Positions 26,878 through 35,086 of a DNA stretch of 64,000 nt are shown here, piece by piece. The stretch is from assembly GCF_005844425.1 (NCBI RefSeq), contig NZ_SPHL01000003.1, forward strand, positions 1 to 64,000. The letters are read 5' to 3'. Each line of letters opens with the position of its first letter. The stretch's first letter is position 1. Made by a program: the position numbers and the translations under genes. The stretch is from Anaerofustis stercorihominis. Its GTDB lineage: Bacteria; Bacillota; Clostridia; Eubacteriales; Anaerofustaceae. A model generated the notes under the pieces. It was not told the origin of the DNA. It ran no database searches and worked only from the letters and a program-made list of their open reading frames with translations.

Positions 26878-27906
26878 TTAATCTTCCATCCTTTCCACTA
26901 CTAAATTTTTACCTTCAAGATATTCCATAACTTTTCTTTTCTCTTCTTCGTCTTTTGGAATTTCTATAACAATTTGTCCAAGAGCTTTTCCTTCTATATC
27001 TTTTACGTTTGCATAAAGAATAGAAACCTTAACTCCTGTATCTAAAATCATGTTTGATATAACCGGTTCATGTGTTGTGCTTCCGTCAAATACAATTCTA
27101 AGAGAATTATTCTTCAAATCTTGACTCATTTTTTTACTGTCAGGATTAATTGTATTTTTAGCCCAGTTACTTTTTGGATGTGTGAATATTTCTTCAACAC
27201 TTCCTGTTTCTGTAATCATTGAATTTTCGATTACAGCAACATGAGTACAAATTTCTTCAACAACACTCATTTCATGAGTTATTATAACTATTGTTATACC
27301 AAGTTTTTTATTTATGTCCTTAAGCAAATCCAAAATTGACTTTGTTGTATTCGGGTCAAGAGCTGATGTTGCTTCGTCACAAAGTAACACTTCCGGATTT
27401 GATGCAAGAGCTCTTGCTATTGCAACTCTTTGTTTTTGACCACCACTTAATTTTGCAGGATAAGCATTTTCTTTTTCACTTAAACCTACCATTTCAAGAA
27501 GTTCTAAAGCTCTCTTCTTTGCATCCTCTTTTTTTACTCCTACAATTTCAAGAGGAAACATAACATTTTTTATTACTGTTTCTTGCATCAAAAGATTAAA
27601 TTGTTGAAAAATCATTCCAACATGATGTCTTGTTTCTCTAAGTTCTTTATCACTTAACTTTGATAAATCTTTACCTGAAATATAAACTCTTCCTTTTGTA
27701 GGTTTTTCAAGATAGTTTATACATCTTACAAGGGTACTTTTTCCTGCACCACTCATACCAATTATTCCATATATATCACCTTTGTTTATTTCAAGGTTAA
27801 TATCTTTTAAGGCATTTACTTCTCCGTCTTTGGAATAAAAAGTCTTATGTAAGTTTTCGATTTTTATAATCGGACTATTATTTTTTTCTAACTCCATATC
27901 TTCCAA
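26878..27906 (-). CDS. metN: Methionine ABC transporter ATP-binding protein
   Basis: The 342-residue ATPase has Walker A GMSGAGKST near 46, signature LSGGQKQR near 150 and Walker B LLCDEATSALD near 170. The C-terminal NIL domain (about 265-340) is the regulatory methionine-binding domain that identifies MetN. GAGG lies eight bases before the start. It is the first gene of metNIQ. No SAM riboswitch or methionine T-box is visible upstream. Confidence 0.95.
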   Translation of the reverse strand: MEDMELEKNNSPIIKIENLHKTFYSKDGEVNALKDINLEINKGDIYGIIGMSGAGKSTLVRCINYLEKPTKGRVYISGKDLSKLSDKELRETRHHVGMIFQQFNLLMQETVIKNVMFPLEIVGVKKEDAKKRALELLEMVGLSEKENAYPAKLSGGQKQRVAIARALASNPEVLLCDEATSALDPNTTKSILDLLKDINKKLGITIVIITHEMSVVEEICTHVAVIENSMITETGSVEEIFTHPKSNWAKNTINPDSKKMSQDLKNNSLRIVFDGSTTHEPVISNMILDTGVKVSILYANVKDIEGKALGQIVIEIPKDEEEKRKVMEYLEGKNLVVERMED

Positions 27907-27936
27907 TTCCTCATTTTTTTATTAAATACGCGCTAT

Positions 27937-27945
27937 ATTATACCA
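27937..27945 (-). promoter_or_regulatory. Extended -10 promoter of metNIQ
   Basis: On the minus strand TGG-TATAAT lies about 30 bp upstream of metN. No good -35 is present, which fits an extended -10 promoter. Confidence 0.5.
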
Positions 27946-28075
27946 TAAAATTTTTCAATTTTATTTTAAAAATAAAAAAACCTTATCGGTAATTTCTTAT
28001 AGTATAACACAACTTTTTATTATATGATAATTCTTGTTTTTTATATCTTGTTATAGCTAAAAGTTATATAATAAA

Positions 28076-28095
28076 AAAACGCCTTTTGGCGTTTT
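28076..28095 (-). terminator. Terminator of sigK
   Basis: AAAACGCC (28076-28083), loop TTTT, GGCGTTTT (28088-28095), then a T tract on the minus strand. The stem overlaps the stop codon by two bases. Confidence 0.85.
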
Positions 28096-28792
28096 AATAT
28101 TCTATAAACTTATTTGCTATTTTCCCTATTGCCTTTTTTTCTATTCTCGAAACATACGACCTTGAAATATTATACTTCTTAGCTATTTCTCTTTGTGTAT
28201 AATTTTTACTTCCTTTTAAGCCATATCTTAAATATATAATTTCCTTTTCTCTTTTAGTTAAAACTTCATCTATAATATTATATAACCTTTCACTTTCTAC
28301 TTTTAAATTTACTTTAGAATTAACATCATCTTCATCGGTTGACAAAATATCTATAAGGGATATATTATTTCCCTCTTCATCAAAACTTATGTAATCTTCT
28401 AAGAAAACATTTGATGATATTTTGCTTTCACTTCTAAGTGCCATTAATATTTCATTATCTATGCACCTTGATGCATATGTCGCAAACTTTGTTCCTTTGC
28501 CATAATCGAAAGAATTTATTCCTTTAATGAGACCTATTATTCCAATGGAAATAAGGTCGTCTTTTGGAATATTTGATGAAGAATATTTTTTACTTACATG
28601 TGCTACTAACCTTAAATTATGATTAATAAGTTTTTCTTTTGCTTCTTTATTGTTCTCTTCCTTAAACTGTTTGAAATACTTAAGCTCCTCATCTTTTTTA
28701 AGCGGTTTTGGAAAAGATTCATTTGAAGATAAATAACCAAGAAAAACAAGGACTTGTTGAAGTAAATCAAGAATACCTAAAAATCCTAACAT
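28094..28792 (-). CDS. sigK: Sporulation sigma factor SigK
   Basis: The 232-residue protein is a sigma-70 family member most like SigK. It has a hydrophobic pro-sequence-like N-terminus (LGFLGILDLLQQVLVFLGYLS), then SFPKPL, region 2 (NHNLRLVAHVSKKY; IGLIKGINSFDYGKGTKFATYASRCIDNEILM) and region 4.2 (YTQREIAKKYNISRSYVSRIEKKAIGK). SigK directs late mother-cell genes during sporulation. The gene is whole, with no skin element. The ribosome site lies within a hairpin at 28801-28823. SigE is the closest alternative, but the SFPxPL motif and pro-segment favour SigK. Confidence 0.88.
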   Translation of the reverse strand: MLGFLGILDLLQQVLVFLGYLSSNESFPKPLKKDEELKYFKQFKEENNKEAKEKLINHNLRLVAHVSKKYSSSNIPKDDLISIGIIGLIKGINSFDYGKGTKFATYASRCIDNEILMALRSESKISSNVFLEDYISFDEEGNNISLIDILSTDEDDVNSKVNLKVESERLYNIIDEVLTKREKEIIYLRYGLKGSKNYTQREIAKKYNISRSYVSRIEKKAIGKIANKFIEY

Positions 28793-28800
28793 AAAAAATC

Positions 28801-28823
28801 ACCCCCATAAAATATATGAGGGT
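28801..28823 (-). promoter_or_regulatory. Hairpin covering the sigK ribosome-binding site
   Basis: On the minus strand ACCCTCATA pairs over nine positions with TATGGGGGT (one G-U pair, 5-base loop). GGGGGTGAT is the ribosome site eight bases before the ATG, so most of it would be hidden in the folded RNA. Confidence 0.6.
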
Positions 28824-28846
28824 AAAAAATAAATTTGCTTGTACTT

Positions 28847-29326
28847 TTATATATATTTTTTTATCTCCATCCATTCATCTAAAAGCATCTCAAGAGAATA
28901 TCTTGCATTTGCAGGACTTGTGGAAGGTAATTTTTTATAGCTTATATCAATATCCTTATTATATTTTTTATAAAGATTAAAAGCTGTTCCTCCATTTAAA
29001 AATATATTTTTTATTTTTGAATTATCAATAATAACTTTTAAATCATTTGCCTTAACATTTTTTATTGAACTGTCAGAAGAACCTACAATATCACAAGACT
29101 CTATTACATCAAAAACAGCTATATGACTATTTAATAACATTTCTTTCTTTTCTTTTACAGTTTTAGGAAGTGGATAATTTGTAATAGTACTTATAACCTT
29201 CCAAAACCTGTTTTGAGGATGTGCATAAAAGAATTCCTCTTCCCTTGACTTTACAGAAGGGAAAGAACCTAAAATAAGTATTTTTGAATCTTTATTATAT
29301 ACAGGTTTTATATTATGAAATTCCAT
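28847..29326 (-). CDS. Hypoxanthine/uracil DNA glycosylase (UDG family 6-like)
   Basis: The 159-residue protein fits the DNA-deoxyinosine glycosylase subgroup of the uracil-DNA glycosylase superfamily. Evidence is the motif LGSFPSVKSREEEFFYAHPQNRFW (residues ~18-41), then VFDVIESC near 72 and LPSTSPANA near 135. Such enzymes remove hypoxanthine (deaminated adenine) from DNA in base-excision repair. The gene follows an aldo-keto reductase by 14 bp, probably in one transcript. The exact base preference cannot be read from sequence. Confidence 0.85.
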   Translation of the reverse strand: MEFHNIKPVYNKDSKILILGSFPSVKSREEEFFYAHPQNRFWKVISTITNYPLPKTVKEKKEMLLNSHIAVFDVIESCDIVGSSDSSIKNVKANDLKVIIDNSKIKNIFLNGGTAFNLYKKYNKDIDISYKKLPSTSPANARYSLEMLLDEWMEIKKYI

Positions 29327-29340
29327 TTTAACTCCTTAAA

Positions 29341-30186
29341 TCAATCAAAATAAACTCTTTGTCTGTCAGGATGTTCTCCTGACCATCCTATTTGAGGAAG
29401 ACACATTAAATAATACATATCGTCTCTTTCAATACTAAAATCAAATATATCTAAATTTTCTTTCATTCTACATATAGATGAAGATTTTATTATTGGCATT
29501 ATTCCTAATTGATATAAAAATCTAATACAAAGCTGTGGCACTGTTTTACCATATTTCTCTGCCATTTCTTTTAATGATTCTTCATTTAAAACTCTTCCCC
29601 TGCCAAGAGGTGACCACGCCTGAACCAAGATATCATTTTTAACACAAAAATCCAATGCGGTTTTTTGTAAATAACCTATATGTAACTCTATCTGATTTAC
29701 CATAGGTTTTATCTCACAGGTATCCATTAAATTTATAAGATGGTGTGGAAGATAGTTACTTACGCCTATTACTTTAATACGACCTAATTTATATAATTCT
29801 TCCATTGCTTTCCAAGTTTCTATATTCTTTTGTTTCCAATTTATATCGTTAGGATTTTCTTTTGGCCAATGAATTAAATAAACATCTAAATAATCGGTAT
29901 TTAATTCTTTTAATGATTTCTCAAAGGCTTTCATTGTTTCATCATATCCAAGGTCTTCTCTCCATACTTTTGAAGCTATTATTAAATCTTCTCTTTTTAC
30001 GTTTGAGTTTTTTATCGCTTTTGCAATATCACTTTCATTTTTGTAAAAAGCAGCAGTATCAAAGTAAGTATATCCCGAATTTATTGCATCAATAACTGCC
30101 TTTTCACAGTTTCCATTTCCTGCTTTATAGGTTCCAAATCCAATTTTTGGTATTGTAATTGCGTTTGTTAATTTAAAGTTTTCCAT
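29341..30186 (-). CDS. Aldo/keto reductase
   Basis: The 281-residue protein has the complete AKR tetrad: Asp43 (YFDTAAFY), Tyr48, Lys73 (ASKVW) and His106 (LIHWP). The N-terminal IPKIGFGTY and C-terminal PIIKSSSICRMKENLDIFDF are typical of AKR5-like bacterial reductases using NADPH. The physiological carbonyl substrate is unknown; 2,5-diketogluconate- or methylglyoxal-type activity is common in this group. It lies between a membrane protein gene and a DNA glycosylase gene. Confidence 0.92.
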   Translation of the reverse strand: MENFKLTNAITIPKIGFGTYKAGNGNCEKAVIDAINSGYTYFDTAAFYKNESDIAKAIKNSNVKREDLIIASKVWREDLGYDETMKAFEKSLKELNTDYLDVYLIHWPKENPNDINWKQKNIETWKAMEELYKLGRIKVIGVSNYLPHHLINLMDTCEIKPMVNQIELHIGYLQKTALDFCVKNDILVQAWSPLGRGRVLNEESLKEMAEKYGKTVPQLCIRFLYQLGIMPIIKSSSICRMKENLDIFDFSIERDDMYYLMCLPQIGWSGEHPDRQRVYFD

Positions 30187-30198
30187 TTTCCTCTCCCT

Positions 30199-30888
30199 TT
30201 AATAACACCTTTTACAAGGAGCAAGTCCTTTTTCCTTTGCTTCTTTTAAAGTAATTTTTTCTGCATTTTTCATATTTGAACAATCTGCTTTAGAATGATA
30301 TTTACTTCCAGACTTTGAAATATAAACATATGTTTTTTCTTCGCTGGAATCATTGGCATTATTATAATTAACATCTTCTTTTACATCTTCACTTTTTTCT
30401 TTACTATTCTCATCAATAACTTTTATGTTTATTTCATTACTTTGTATTTTACTATTTTTAGAAATTATTTTTAAAATTGCATTTCCTTCTTCATAACTTT
30501 TTATATAAAATTTATCCGCCTGTTTATATATAGTGGCAACATCTTCATTTGAAGAATAAAACTTTATATCATCTTTGAAAAAAGTATCAGGTGAAATATC
30601 CACATTTATTTGATAAGTAGAATTAATATTCATTTTTTTTACATTGGAAGACATTTTTATCGAGTTAATTTTTGGAGTAAAAATAACAAAAATATTAATT
30701 ACAAAACATACCAAAATACATAAAATAATCAATATACTTCTCTTGTTTTTTAATTTATTATCATCATCGCTTTTCTTTAAATAAAAATATAGAAATACTA
30801 CAAGAGGTATCCATGAAAATGGAAATATTAATATTAAAAATAAAATGCCAAGCATCATAAACAATTTAATTTTATTATTTATTTTCAT
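30199..30888 (-). CDS. Membrane protein with Ig-like segment and C-terminal YHxxxC motif
   Basis: The 229-residue protein has two membrane helices at the N-terminus (about 8-36 and 49-71). An extracellular Ig-like segment follows (MNINSTYQINVDISPDTF...FYSSNEDVATI), then a linker and the C-terminal motif SGSKYHSKADCSNMKN...GLAPCKRCY. That motif, an Ada-like Tyr-His-x3-Cys...Cys-x2-Cys mini-domain, is common at the end of Firmicutes surface proteins and may bind a metal. Function unknown. It is the first gene of a group with the aldo-keto reductase. Confidence 0.7.
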   Translation of the reverse strand: MKINNKIKLFMMLGILFLILIFPFSWIPLVVFLYFYLKKSDDDNKLKNKRSILIILCILVCFVINIFVIFTPKINSIKMSSNVKKMNINSTYQINVDISPDTFFKDDIKFYSSNEDVATIYKQADKFYIKSYEEGNAILKIISKNSKIQSNEINIKVIDENSKEKSEDVKEDVNYNNANDSSEEKTYVYISKSGSKYHSKADCSNMKNAEKITLKEAKEKGLAPCKRCY

Positions 30889-30946
30889 TTTTTTATCCTT
30901 ATGATTTTATATACATTATTTTACTACAAAAAATAAAAATACAATA

Positions 30947-30976
30947 AAAAAACTATGGATTATTCCATAGTTTTTT
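30947..30976 (-). terminator. Terminator of ftsH with stop codon in its loop
   Basis: A perfect 13-bp stem, AAAAAACTATGGA (30947-30959) and TCCATAGTTTTTT (30964-30976), with loop TTAT. The TAA stop of ftsH (30960-30962) is in the loop. Confidence 0.85.
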
Positions 30977-32795
30977 CATCATTTAAAATCTTCATAAATT
31001 CTTCACCTGTAATTGTTTCATGTTCATATAAATATTTTGCGATTTCATGAAGTTTCATAATATTGTCGTTAAGGATTCCTTTTGCTTTTTCATATTGTTT
31101 ATTAATTACTTCAACGACTTTTTTGTCAATTTCTCTTGCTGTTTCGTTTGAACAAGCAAGGGAAGTATCTCCACCAAGATACATATTGTTTTGTGTCTCT
31201 AAAGCAACCATACCAAATTCTTCACTCATACCAAATCTTGTAATCATCGCTCTTGCAAGCTTTGTTGCTTGTTCGATATCATTTGAAGCACCGGTTGTTA
31301 TTGAATTAAATATAATCTCTTCACTGGCTCTTCCACCTGTAAAAGTTGCAATTTTATTTTCAAGTTCTTCTTTGCTCATTAAGTTATGTTCTCCCTCATC
31401 AACTTGAAGTGTATAACCAAGAGCCCCTGAAGTTCTTGGTATTATAGTGATTTTTGTTACAGGAGCAGAATTTGTTTGTTTCGCAGCAACAAGTGCATGC
31501 CCTACTTCATGGTAAGCAACAATAAGTTTTTCTTTGTCAGAAAGTACTTTATTCTTTTTTTGATATCCTGCAATTACAGTTTCAATACTTTCTTCCAAGT
31601 CTTGTTGTGTAACTTCGCTTCTTCCGTTTCTAACCGCATGAAGTGCAGCTTCATTTATTATGTTTGCAAGTTCTGCCCCGCTTGCACCTGCAGCGGTTCT
31701 TGCAATAACTTCAAAATCAACATTTTTTGCTATCTTGATATTTTTAGCATGAACTTTAAGTATCGCTTCCCTGCCTTTTAAATCTGGAAGCTCAACAGGA
31801 ATTCTTCTATCAAATCTTCCGGGTCTTAATAGTGCAGGATCAAGAGAGTCAGGTCTGTTTGATGCTGCCAATATGATTACACCTTTTGAAGAATCAAAAC
31901 CGTCCATTTCTGTAAGCAACTGATTAAGAGTCTGTTCTCTTTCATCATTACCGCCTATATTGGCATTTCCTCTTTTCTTTCCTATAGTATCTATTTCATC
32001 GATGAACACTATGCAAGGAGCCTTTTCATTTGCCTGTTTAAACAAATCTCTTACTTTTGCAGCACCCATACCTACAAACATTTCTACAAATTCCGAACCG
32101 GAAATTGAGAAAAATGGTACGTTTGCTTCACCTGCCACAGCTTTGGCAAGAAGTGTTTTACCTGTTCCAGGAGGCCCTACAAGTAATGCGCCCTTTGGAA
32201 TCTTCGCTCCGATTTGTTGGTATCTGCCGGGATTATGTAGAAAATCTACTATCTCTGTTAAAGCTTCTTTTGCTTCATCTTCTCCCGCAACATCCTTAAA
32301 TTTTACTCCGTCAGTTGACTTAACGTATACTTTTGCATTGCTTTTTCCAAACTGCATTGGACCAAATCCACCGGAACCCATTCGTTTTGTCATTTTTTTA
32401 TTTATAAAACTAAAGAATACTGTAAATATTATTATTGGCAATATAAACCAAATAAAGAAGTTAGAAAAAGCAGAATTTTGTTCTACAATTTCACTACCAA
32501 ACTTTGCACCACTTTCTTGTAATCTTTGAACAAGTTGAGTATCAGAACTTATGATACCTGTTTTATAAATATGCTTTGGTTCAGACTTATCTGTAAATAA
32601 TATTTTATTTGATGTAATTTCTACTTCGTCAATTTGTTTTTCTTCAGTCATAGTAATAAATGTACTGTAATCAACTTCTTTAATCTGTTTTGCACTTAAA
32701 GAAGGAATTACAAACATATTCATTAAAATAATGAAGATAAGTATTGCACCATAAATTTTTAAAGTACGTTTTGTTCCATTATCCATTTTTTTCAT
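30960..32795 (-). CDS. ftsH: ATP-dependent zinc metalloprotease FtsH
   Basis: The 611-residue protein has two N-terminal membrane helices (about 11-31 and 110-131). The AAA core shows Walker A GPPGTGKTLLAKA, Walker B CIVFIDEID and the SRH RPDSLDPALLRPGRFDR. The zinc protease motif is HEVGH (YHEVGHALV). It degrades misfolded membrane proteins and short-lived regulators. It sits 16 bp downstream of a MarR-type gene, an unusual partner suggesting that the repressor controls protease levels. Confidence 0.97.
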   Translation of the reverse strand: MKKMDNGTKRTLKIYGAILIFIILMNMFVIPSLSAKQIKEVDYSTFITMTEEKQIDEVEITSNKILFTDKSEPKHIYKTGIISSDTQLVQRLQESGAKFGSEIVEQNSAFSNFFIWFILPIIIFTVFFSFINKKMTKRMGSGGFGPMQFGKSNAKVYVKSTDGVKFKDVAGEDEAKEALTEIVDFLHNPGRYQQIGAKIPKGALLVGPPGTGKTLLAKAVAGEANVPFFSISGSEFVEMFVGMGAAKVRDLFKQANEKAPCIVFIDEIDTIGKKRGNANIGGNDEREQTLNQLLTEMDGFDSSKGVIILAASNRPDSLDPALLRPGRFDRRIPVELPDLKGREAILKVHAKNIKIAKNVDFEVIARTAAGASGAELANIINEAALHAVRNGRSEVTQQDLEESIETVIAGYQKKNKVLSDKEKLIVAYHEVGHALVAAKQTNSAPVTKITIIPRTSGALGYTLQVDEGEHNLMSKEELENKIATFTGGRASEEIIFNSITTGASNDIEQATKLARAMITRFGMSEEFGMVALETQNNMYLGGDTSLACSNETAREIDKKVVEVINKQYEKAKGILNDNIMKLHEIAKYLYEHETITGEEFMKILNDEKTME

Positions 32796-32811
32796 AATTT
32801 TCTCCTGTTAT

Positions 32812-33243
32812 CTATAATTTATATATAATATTTTCACATAAAATTTTAAGAAGTCTTTCAAGCTCAGATATTTCTTCATCTGATAATAAACTTTTTATAT
32901 GCTCTTCTATTTCATTTTTTTTCGCATACATTTTTTCTTCCGAATCTGTTACTTTTTTTGTAAGAATAATATTTCTTTTCCTTTTATCCTTTTCACTTCT
33001 TTTAATTATGATTAAATCTTTTGATTGTAGTCTTTTTAATATACCTATTACTGTTGGATGAGAAAGGTTAAAATGTTTTTCAATATCCTTTTGATATATT
33101 TCTTCATTTTTTCTTTCACATAAAAACTGTAAAACTTCCATTTGGGAGAAAGTCAAATCTAATTCTTTAAGTTCATTGTTTACATAAGATATTAGTGCGT
33201 CATTTATTCTTTTAAAATAAAATTCTAAGTTTTCTTCTTTCAT
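32812..33243 (-). CDS. MarR-family transcriptional regulator
   Basis: The 143-residue protein has the MarR fold: helices around a winged helix (DLTFSQMEVLQFL; YQKDIEKHFNLSHPTVIGILKRLQSKDLI; then a basic wing SEKDKRKRNIILT) and a C-terminal dimerisation helix. It is co-transcribed with ftsH. A well-formed promoter precedes it, and an inverted repeat between the divergent marR and thiS promoters is a candidate operator. The ligand is unknown. Confidence 0.9.
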   Translation of the reverse strand: MKEENLEFYFKRINDALISYVNNELKELDLTFSQMEVLQFLCERKNEEIYQKDIEKHFNLSHPTVIGILKRLQSKDLIIIKRSEKDKRKRNIILTKKVTDSEEKMYAKKNEIEEHIKSLLSDEEISELERLLKILCENIIYKL

Positions 33244-33273
33244 AATCTTCCCTTTTTATGTAATATGCTACAT

Positions 33274-33317
33274 ATTTTAATCTAATGTATGAATAAAGTC
33301 AATAATTCTAAAGAATT
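33274..33317 (-). promoter_or_regulatory. marR-ftsH promoter and candidate operator
   Basis: On the minus strand, TTGACT (33297-33302) and TAAAAT (33274-33279) have a 17-bp spacer. Just upstream is the dyad AATTCT-AA-AGAATT (33304-33317), placed between this promoter and that of thiS. Confidence 0.65.
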
Positions 33318-33332
33318 CTAATGTAATTTTAA

Positions 33333-33361
33333 TTGACAAACAAAATATAACTTAATATAAT
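33333..33361 (+). promoter_or_regulatory. Consensus promoter of thiSFGHE
   Basis: TTGACA (33333-33338) and TATAAT (33356-33361) with a 17-bp spacer. The predicted start is near 33368. Confidence 0.88.
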
Positions 33362-33368
33362 ATATTTA

Positions 33369-33434
33369 GATTGTGATTACCACAAGAAGGGGTACACCAC
33401 CGCGGGTGTAGATTCTTCTTGTGGTATTTTTTTT
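33369..33434 (+). promoter_or_regulatory. Compact leader with conditional terminator upstream of thiS
   Basis: A perfect 12-bp stem, TACCACAAGAAG (33378-33389) with CTTCTTGTGGTA (33415-33426), is followed by eight T. Its loop holds a second stem, TACACC/GGTGTA (33393-33398, 33405-33410), separated by a GGG/GATT internal loop. At the transcript's 5' end TTGTG (33371-33375) can pair with CACAA (33381-33385), competing with the terminator. It is not a TPP riboswitch: no CTGAGA core. I infer a small riboregulator of thiazole synthesis. Confidence 0.7.
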
Positions 33435-33451
33435 ACGAAAAAGGAGGAAAT

Positions 33452-33646
33452 ATGATAAAGATAAACGGTCAAGACACAAAATTATCTGATATTTCTTTAA
33501 AAGAACTGCTGGAAAAATGCAATTTTGATAGTGAAAAAGTAGCAGTGGAACTTAATGAAGAAATAATAAGCAAAAAAGATTTTGATAAGATCAAAATAAA
33601 AGACAACGACAAAATAGAAGTAGTAAGTTTTGTAGGAGGAGGCTGA
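33452..33646 (+). CDS. thiS: Thiamine sulfur-carrier protein ThiS
   Basis: The 64-residue ubiquitin-like protein starts at MIKING (GGAGG site just upstream; the frame is open further 5' but lies within the terminator). It ends VVSFVGGG, providing the C-terminal Gly-Gly that becomes a thiocarboxylate. It supplies sulfur for the thiazole ring. Its GGG codons also act as part of the ribosome site for thiF, whose ATG overlaps the TGA stop. Confidence 0.95.
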   Translation: MIKINGQDTKLSDISLKELLEKCNFDSEKVAVELNEEIISKKDFDKIKIKDNDKIEVVSFVGGG

Positions 33647-34287
33647 TGAATAAAGTACCTAAAAAAGAAGAAATAAACCAAATAATAGATATAAGATTTT
33701 CAAATGAAATACATGAAAAGCTAAAAAACGCAAAAGTCGCAGTGGCAGGACTTGGAGGACTTGGTTCAAATATAGCCGTAATGCTTGCAAGAAGCGGAAT
33801 AGAAAATATTCATATAGTCGATTTCGACAAAGTAGACTTAAGCAATTTAAACAGACAAAATTATTATATAAAACACCTTGGCATGAAAAAAACAAAAGCG
33901 ACAATAGATATATTAAAAGAAGTAAATCCATATTTAAATATTAAAGCTGACGATATAAAGATAAACGAAACAAATGCAGCACAAATATTTAAAGATGACG
34001 ATATAATATGTGAAGCTTTTGACGATGCAAAAAATAAAGCTATGCTAATAACTGCTATTCTAAGTGAATATAAAGACAAAAAAATTATTTCAGGAAACGG
34101 TATGGCTGGATTTGACAGTTCAAACTTAATAAAAACTACAAAAAAAATGAAAACCTTATATATTTGCGGTGATGAGAAAAGCGATATAAATAATGGTATC
34201 GGACTTATGGCGCCAAGAGTAAACATATGTGCAGCACATCAAGCAAACATGGCAATAAGACTTATTTTAGGAAAAGAAGAAGTGTAA
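33646..34287 (+). CDS. thiF: ThiS adenylyltransferase ThiF (family 2)
   Basis: The 213-residue E1-like enzyme has the nucleotide motif GLGGLGSN near 37 and IVDFDKVDLSNLNRQ near 60. It is shorter than MoeB-type ThiF and lacks the Cys-x2-Cys zinc pairs, which matches the thiamine-specific ThiF family 2. It adenylates the C-terminus of ThiS. Its start codon overlaps the thiS stop (TGATG), so production of carrier and activator is coupled. Confidence 0.93.
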   Translation: MNKVPKKEEINQIIDIRFSNEIHEKLKNAKVAVAGLGGLGSNIAVMLARSGIENIHIVDFDKVDLSNLNRQNYYIKHLGMKKTKATIDILKEVNPYLNIKADDIKINETNAAQIFKDDDIICEAFDDAKNKAMLITAILSEYKDKKIISGNGMAGFDSSNLIKTTKKMKTLYICGDEKSDINNGIGLMAPRVNICAAHQANMAIRLILGKEEV

Positions 34288-34299
34288 AGGAGAAAAACA

Positions 34300-35076
34300 A
34301 TGCAAAACAAAGAAGACAAACTTATAATCGGAGGAAAAGAATTTTCTTCAAGATTTATCCTAGGTTCAGGAAAATACGACTTAAACTTAATTGATGCGGC
34401 AATTAAATATGCCGACGCACAAATAATAACCCTTGCTTTAAGAAGAGCAAACACTGTAAAAGGAGAAAATATTCTTGATTTTATTCCAAAAGGAGTAACC
34501 CTTCTACCAAACACATCAGGAGCAAGAAACGCAAAAGAAGCCGTAAGAATAGCAAAGCTTGCAAGAGAACTTGGATGTGGAGACTTTATTAAAATAGAAG
34601 TTATACATGAATCAAAATATCTTTTACCTGATAATTACGAAACAATAAAAGCAACAGAAGAGTTAGCAAAAGAAGGATTTATTGTAATGCCTTATATGTA
34701 TCCTGACTTAAACGCAGCAAGGGATATGGTAAATGCAGGAGCAGCATGTGTAATGCCATTAGCATCCCCTATTGGTTCAAACAAAGGACTTTCTACAAAA
34801 GAATTTATAAGAGTACTTATAAACGAAATAGATGTTCCGGTAATAGTTGATGCAGGTCTTGGAAGACCAAGTGAAGCTTGTGAAGTAATGGAAATGGGAG
34901 CAGATGCGGTAATGGTAAATACTGCAGTAGCAACAGCAAAAGATATTCCTCTAATGGCAAAAGCATTTAAAGATGCAATAAATGCCGGCAGAAATGCTTA
35001 TCTTGCAGGTCTTGGAAGAGTTATAGAAGACGGAGCAGTTTCATCTTCTCCGCTAACAGGATTTTTAAGAGACTAA
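34300..35076 (+). CDS. thiG: Thiazole synthase
   Basis: The 258-residue TIM-barrel enzyme shows [12 protein letters not shown] near 14, TLALRR near 44, the catalytic-lysine strand FIKIEVIHE near 95, [13 protein letters not shown] near 157 and [25 protein letters not shown] near 188. It joins deoxyxylulose phosphate, dehydroglycine (from ThiH) and ThiS-thiocarboxylate into the thiazole. AAAGGAG precedes the ATG. It is the third gene of thiSFGHE. Confidence 0.97.
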   Translation: MQNKEDKLIIGGKEFSSRFILGSGKYDLNLIDAAIKYADAQIITLALRRANTVKGENILDFIPKGVTLLPNTSGARNAKEAVRIAKLARELGCGDFIKIEVIHESKYLLPDNYETIKATEELAKEGFIVMPYMYPDLNAARDMVNAGAACVMPLASPIGSNKGLSTKEFIRVLINEIDVPVIVDAGLGRPSEACEVMEMGADAVMVNTAVATAKDIPLMAKAFKDAINAGRNAYLAGLGRVIEDGAVSSSPLTGFLRD

Positions 35077-35086
35077 GGAGGCAGAA

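Noticed and set aside
28094-28792. skin-element interruption of sigK
   Set aside because: The frame is continuous from pro-sequence to region 4, with no recombinase nearby.
31960-32529. 189-codon open frame opposite ftsH
   Set aside because: It lies entirely antisense to the AAA domain and has low-complexity composition typical of a shadow frame.
33378-33426. T-box leader upstream of thiS, suggested by ACCGCGG
   Set aside because: The invariant TGG bulge of the antiterminator and a stem I with specifier are absent. The transcript is also far too short for a T-box.
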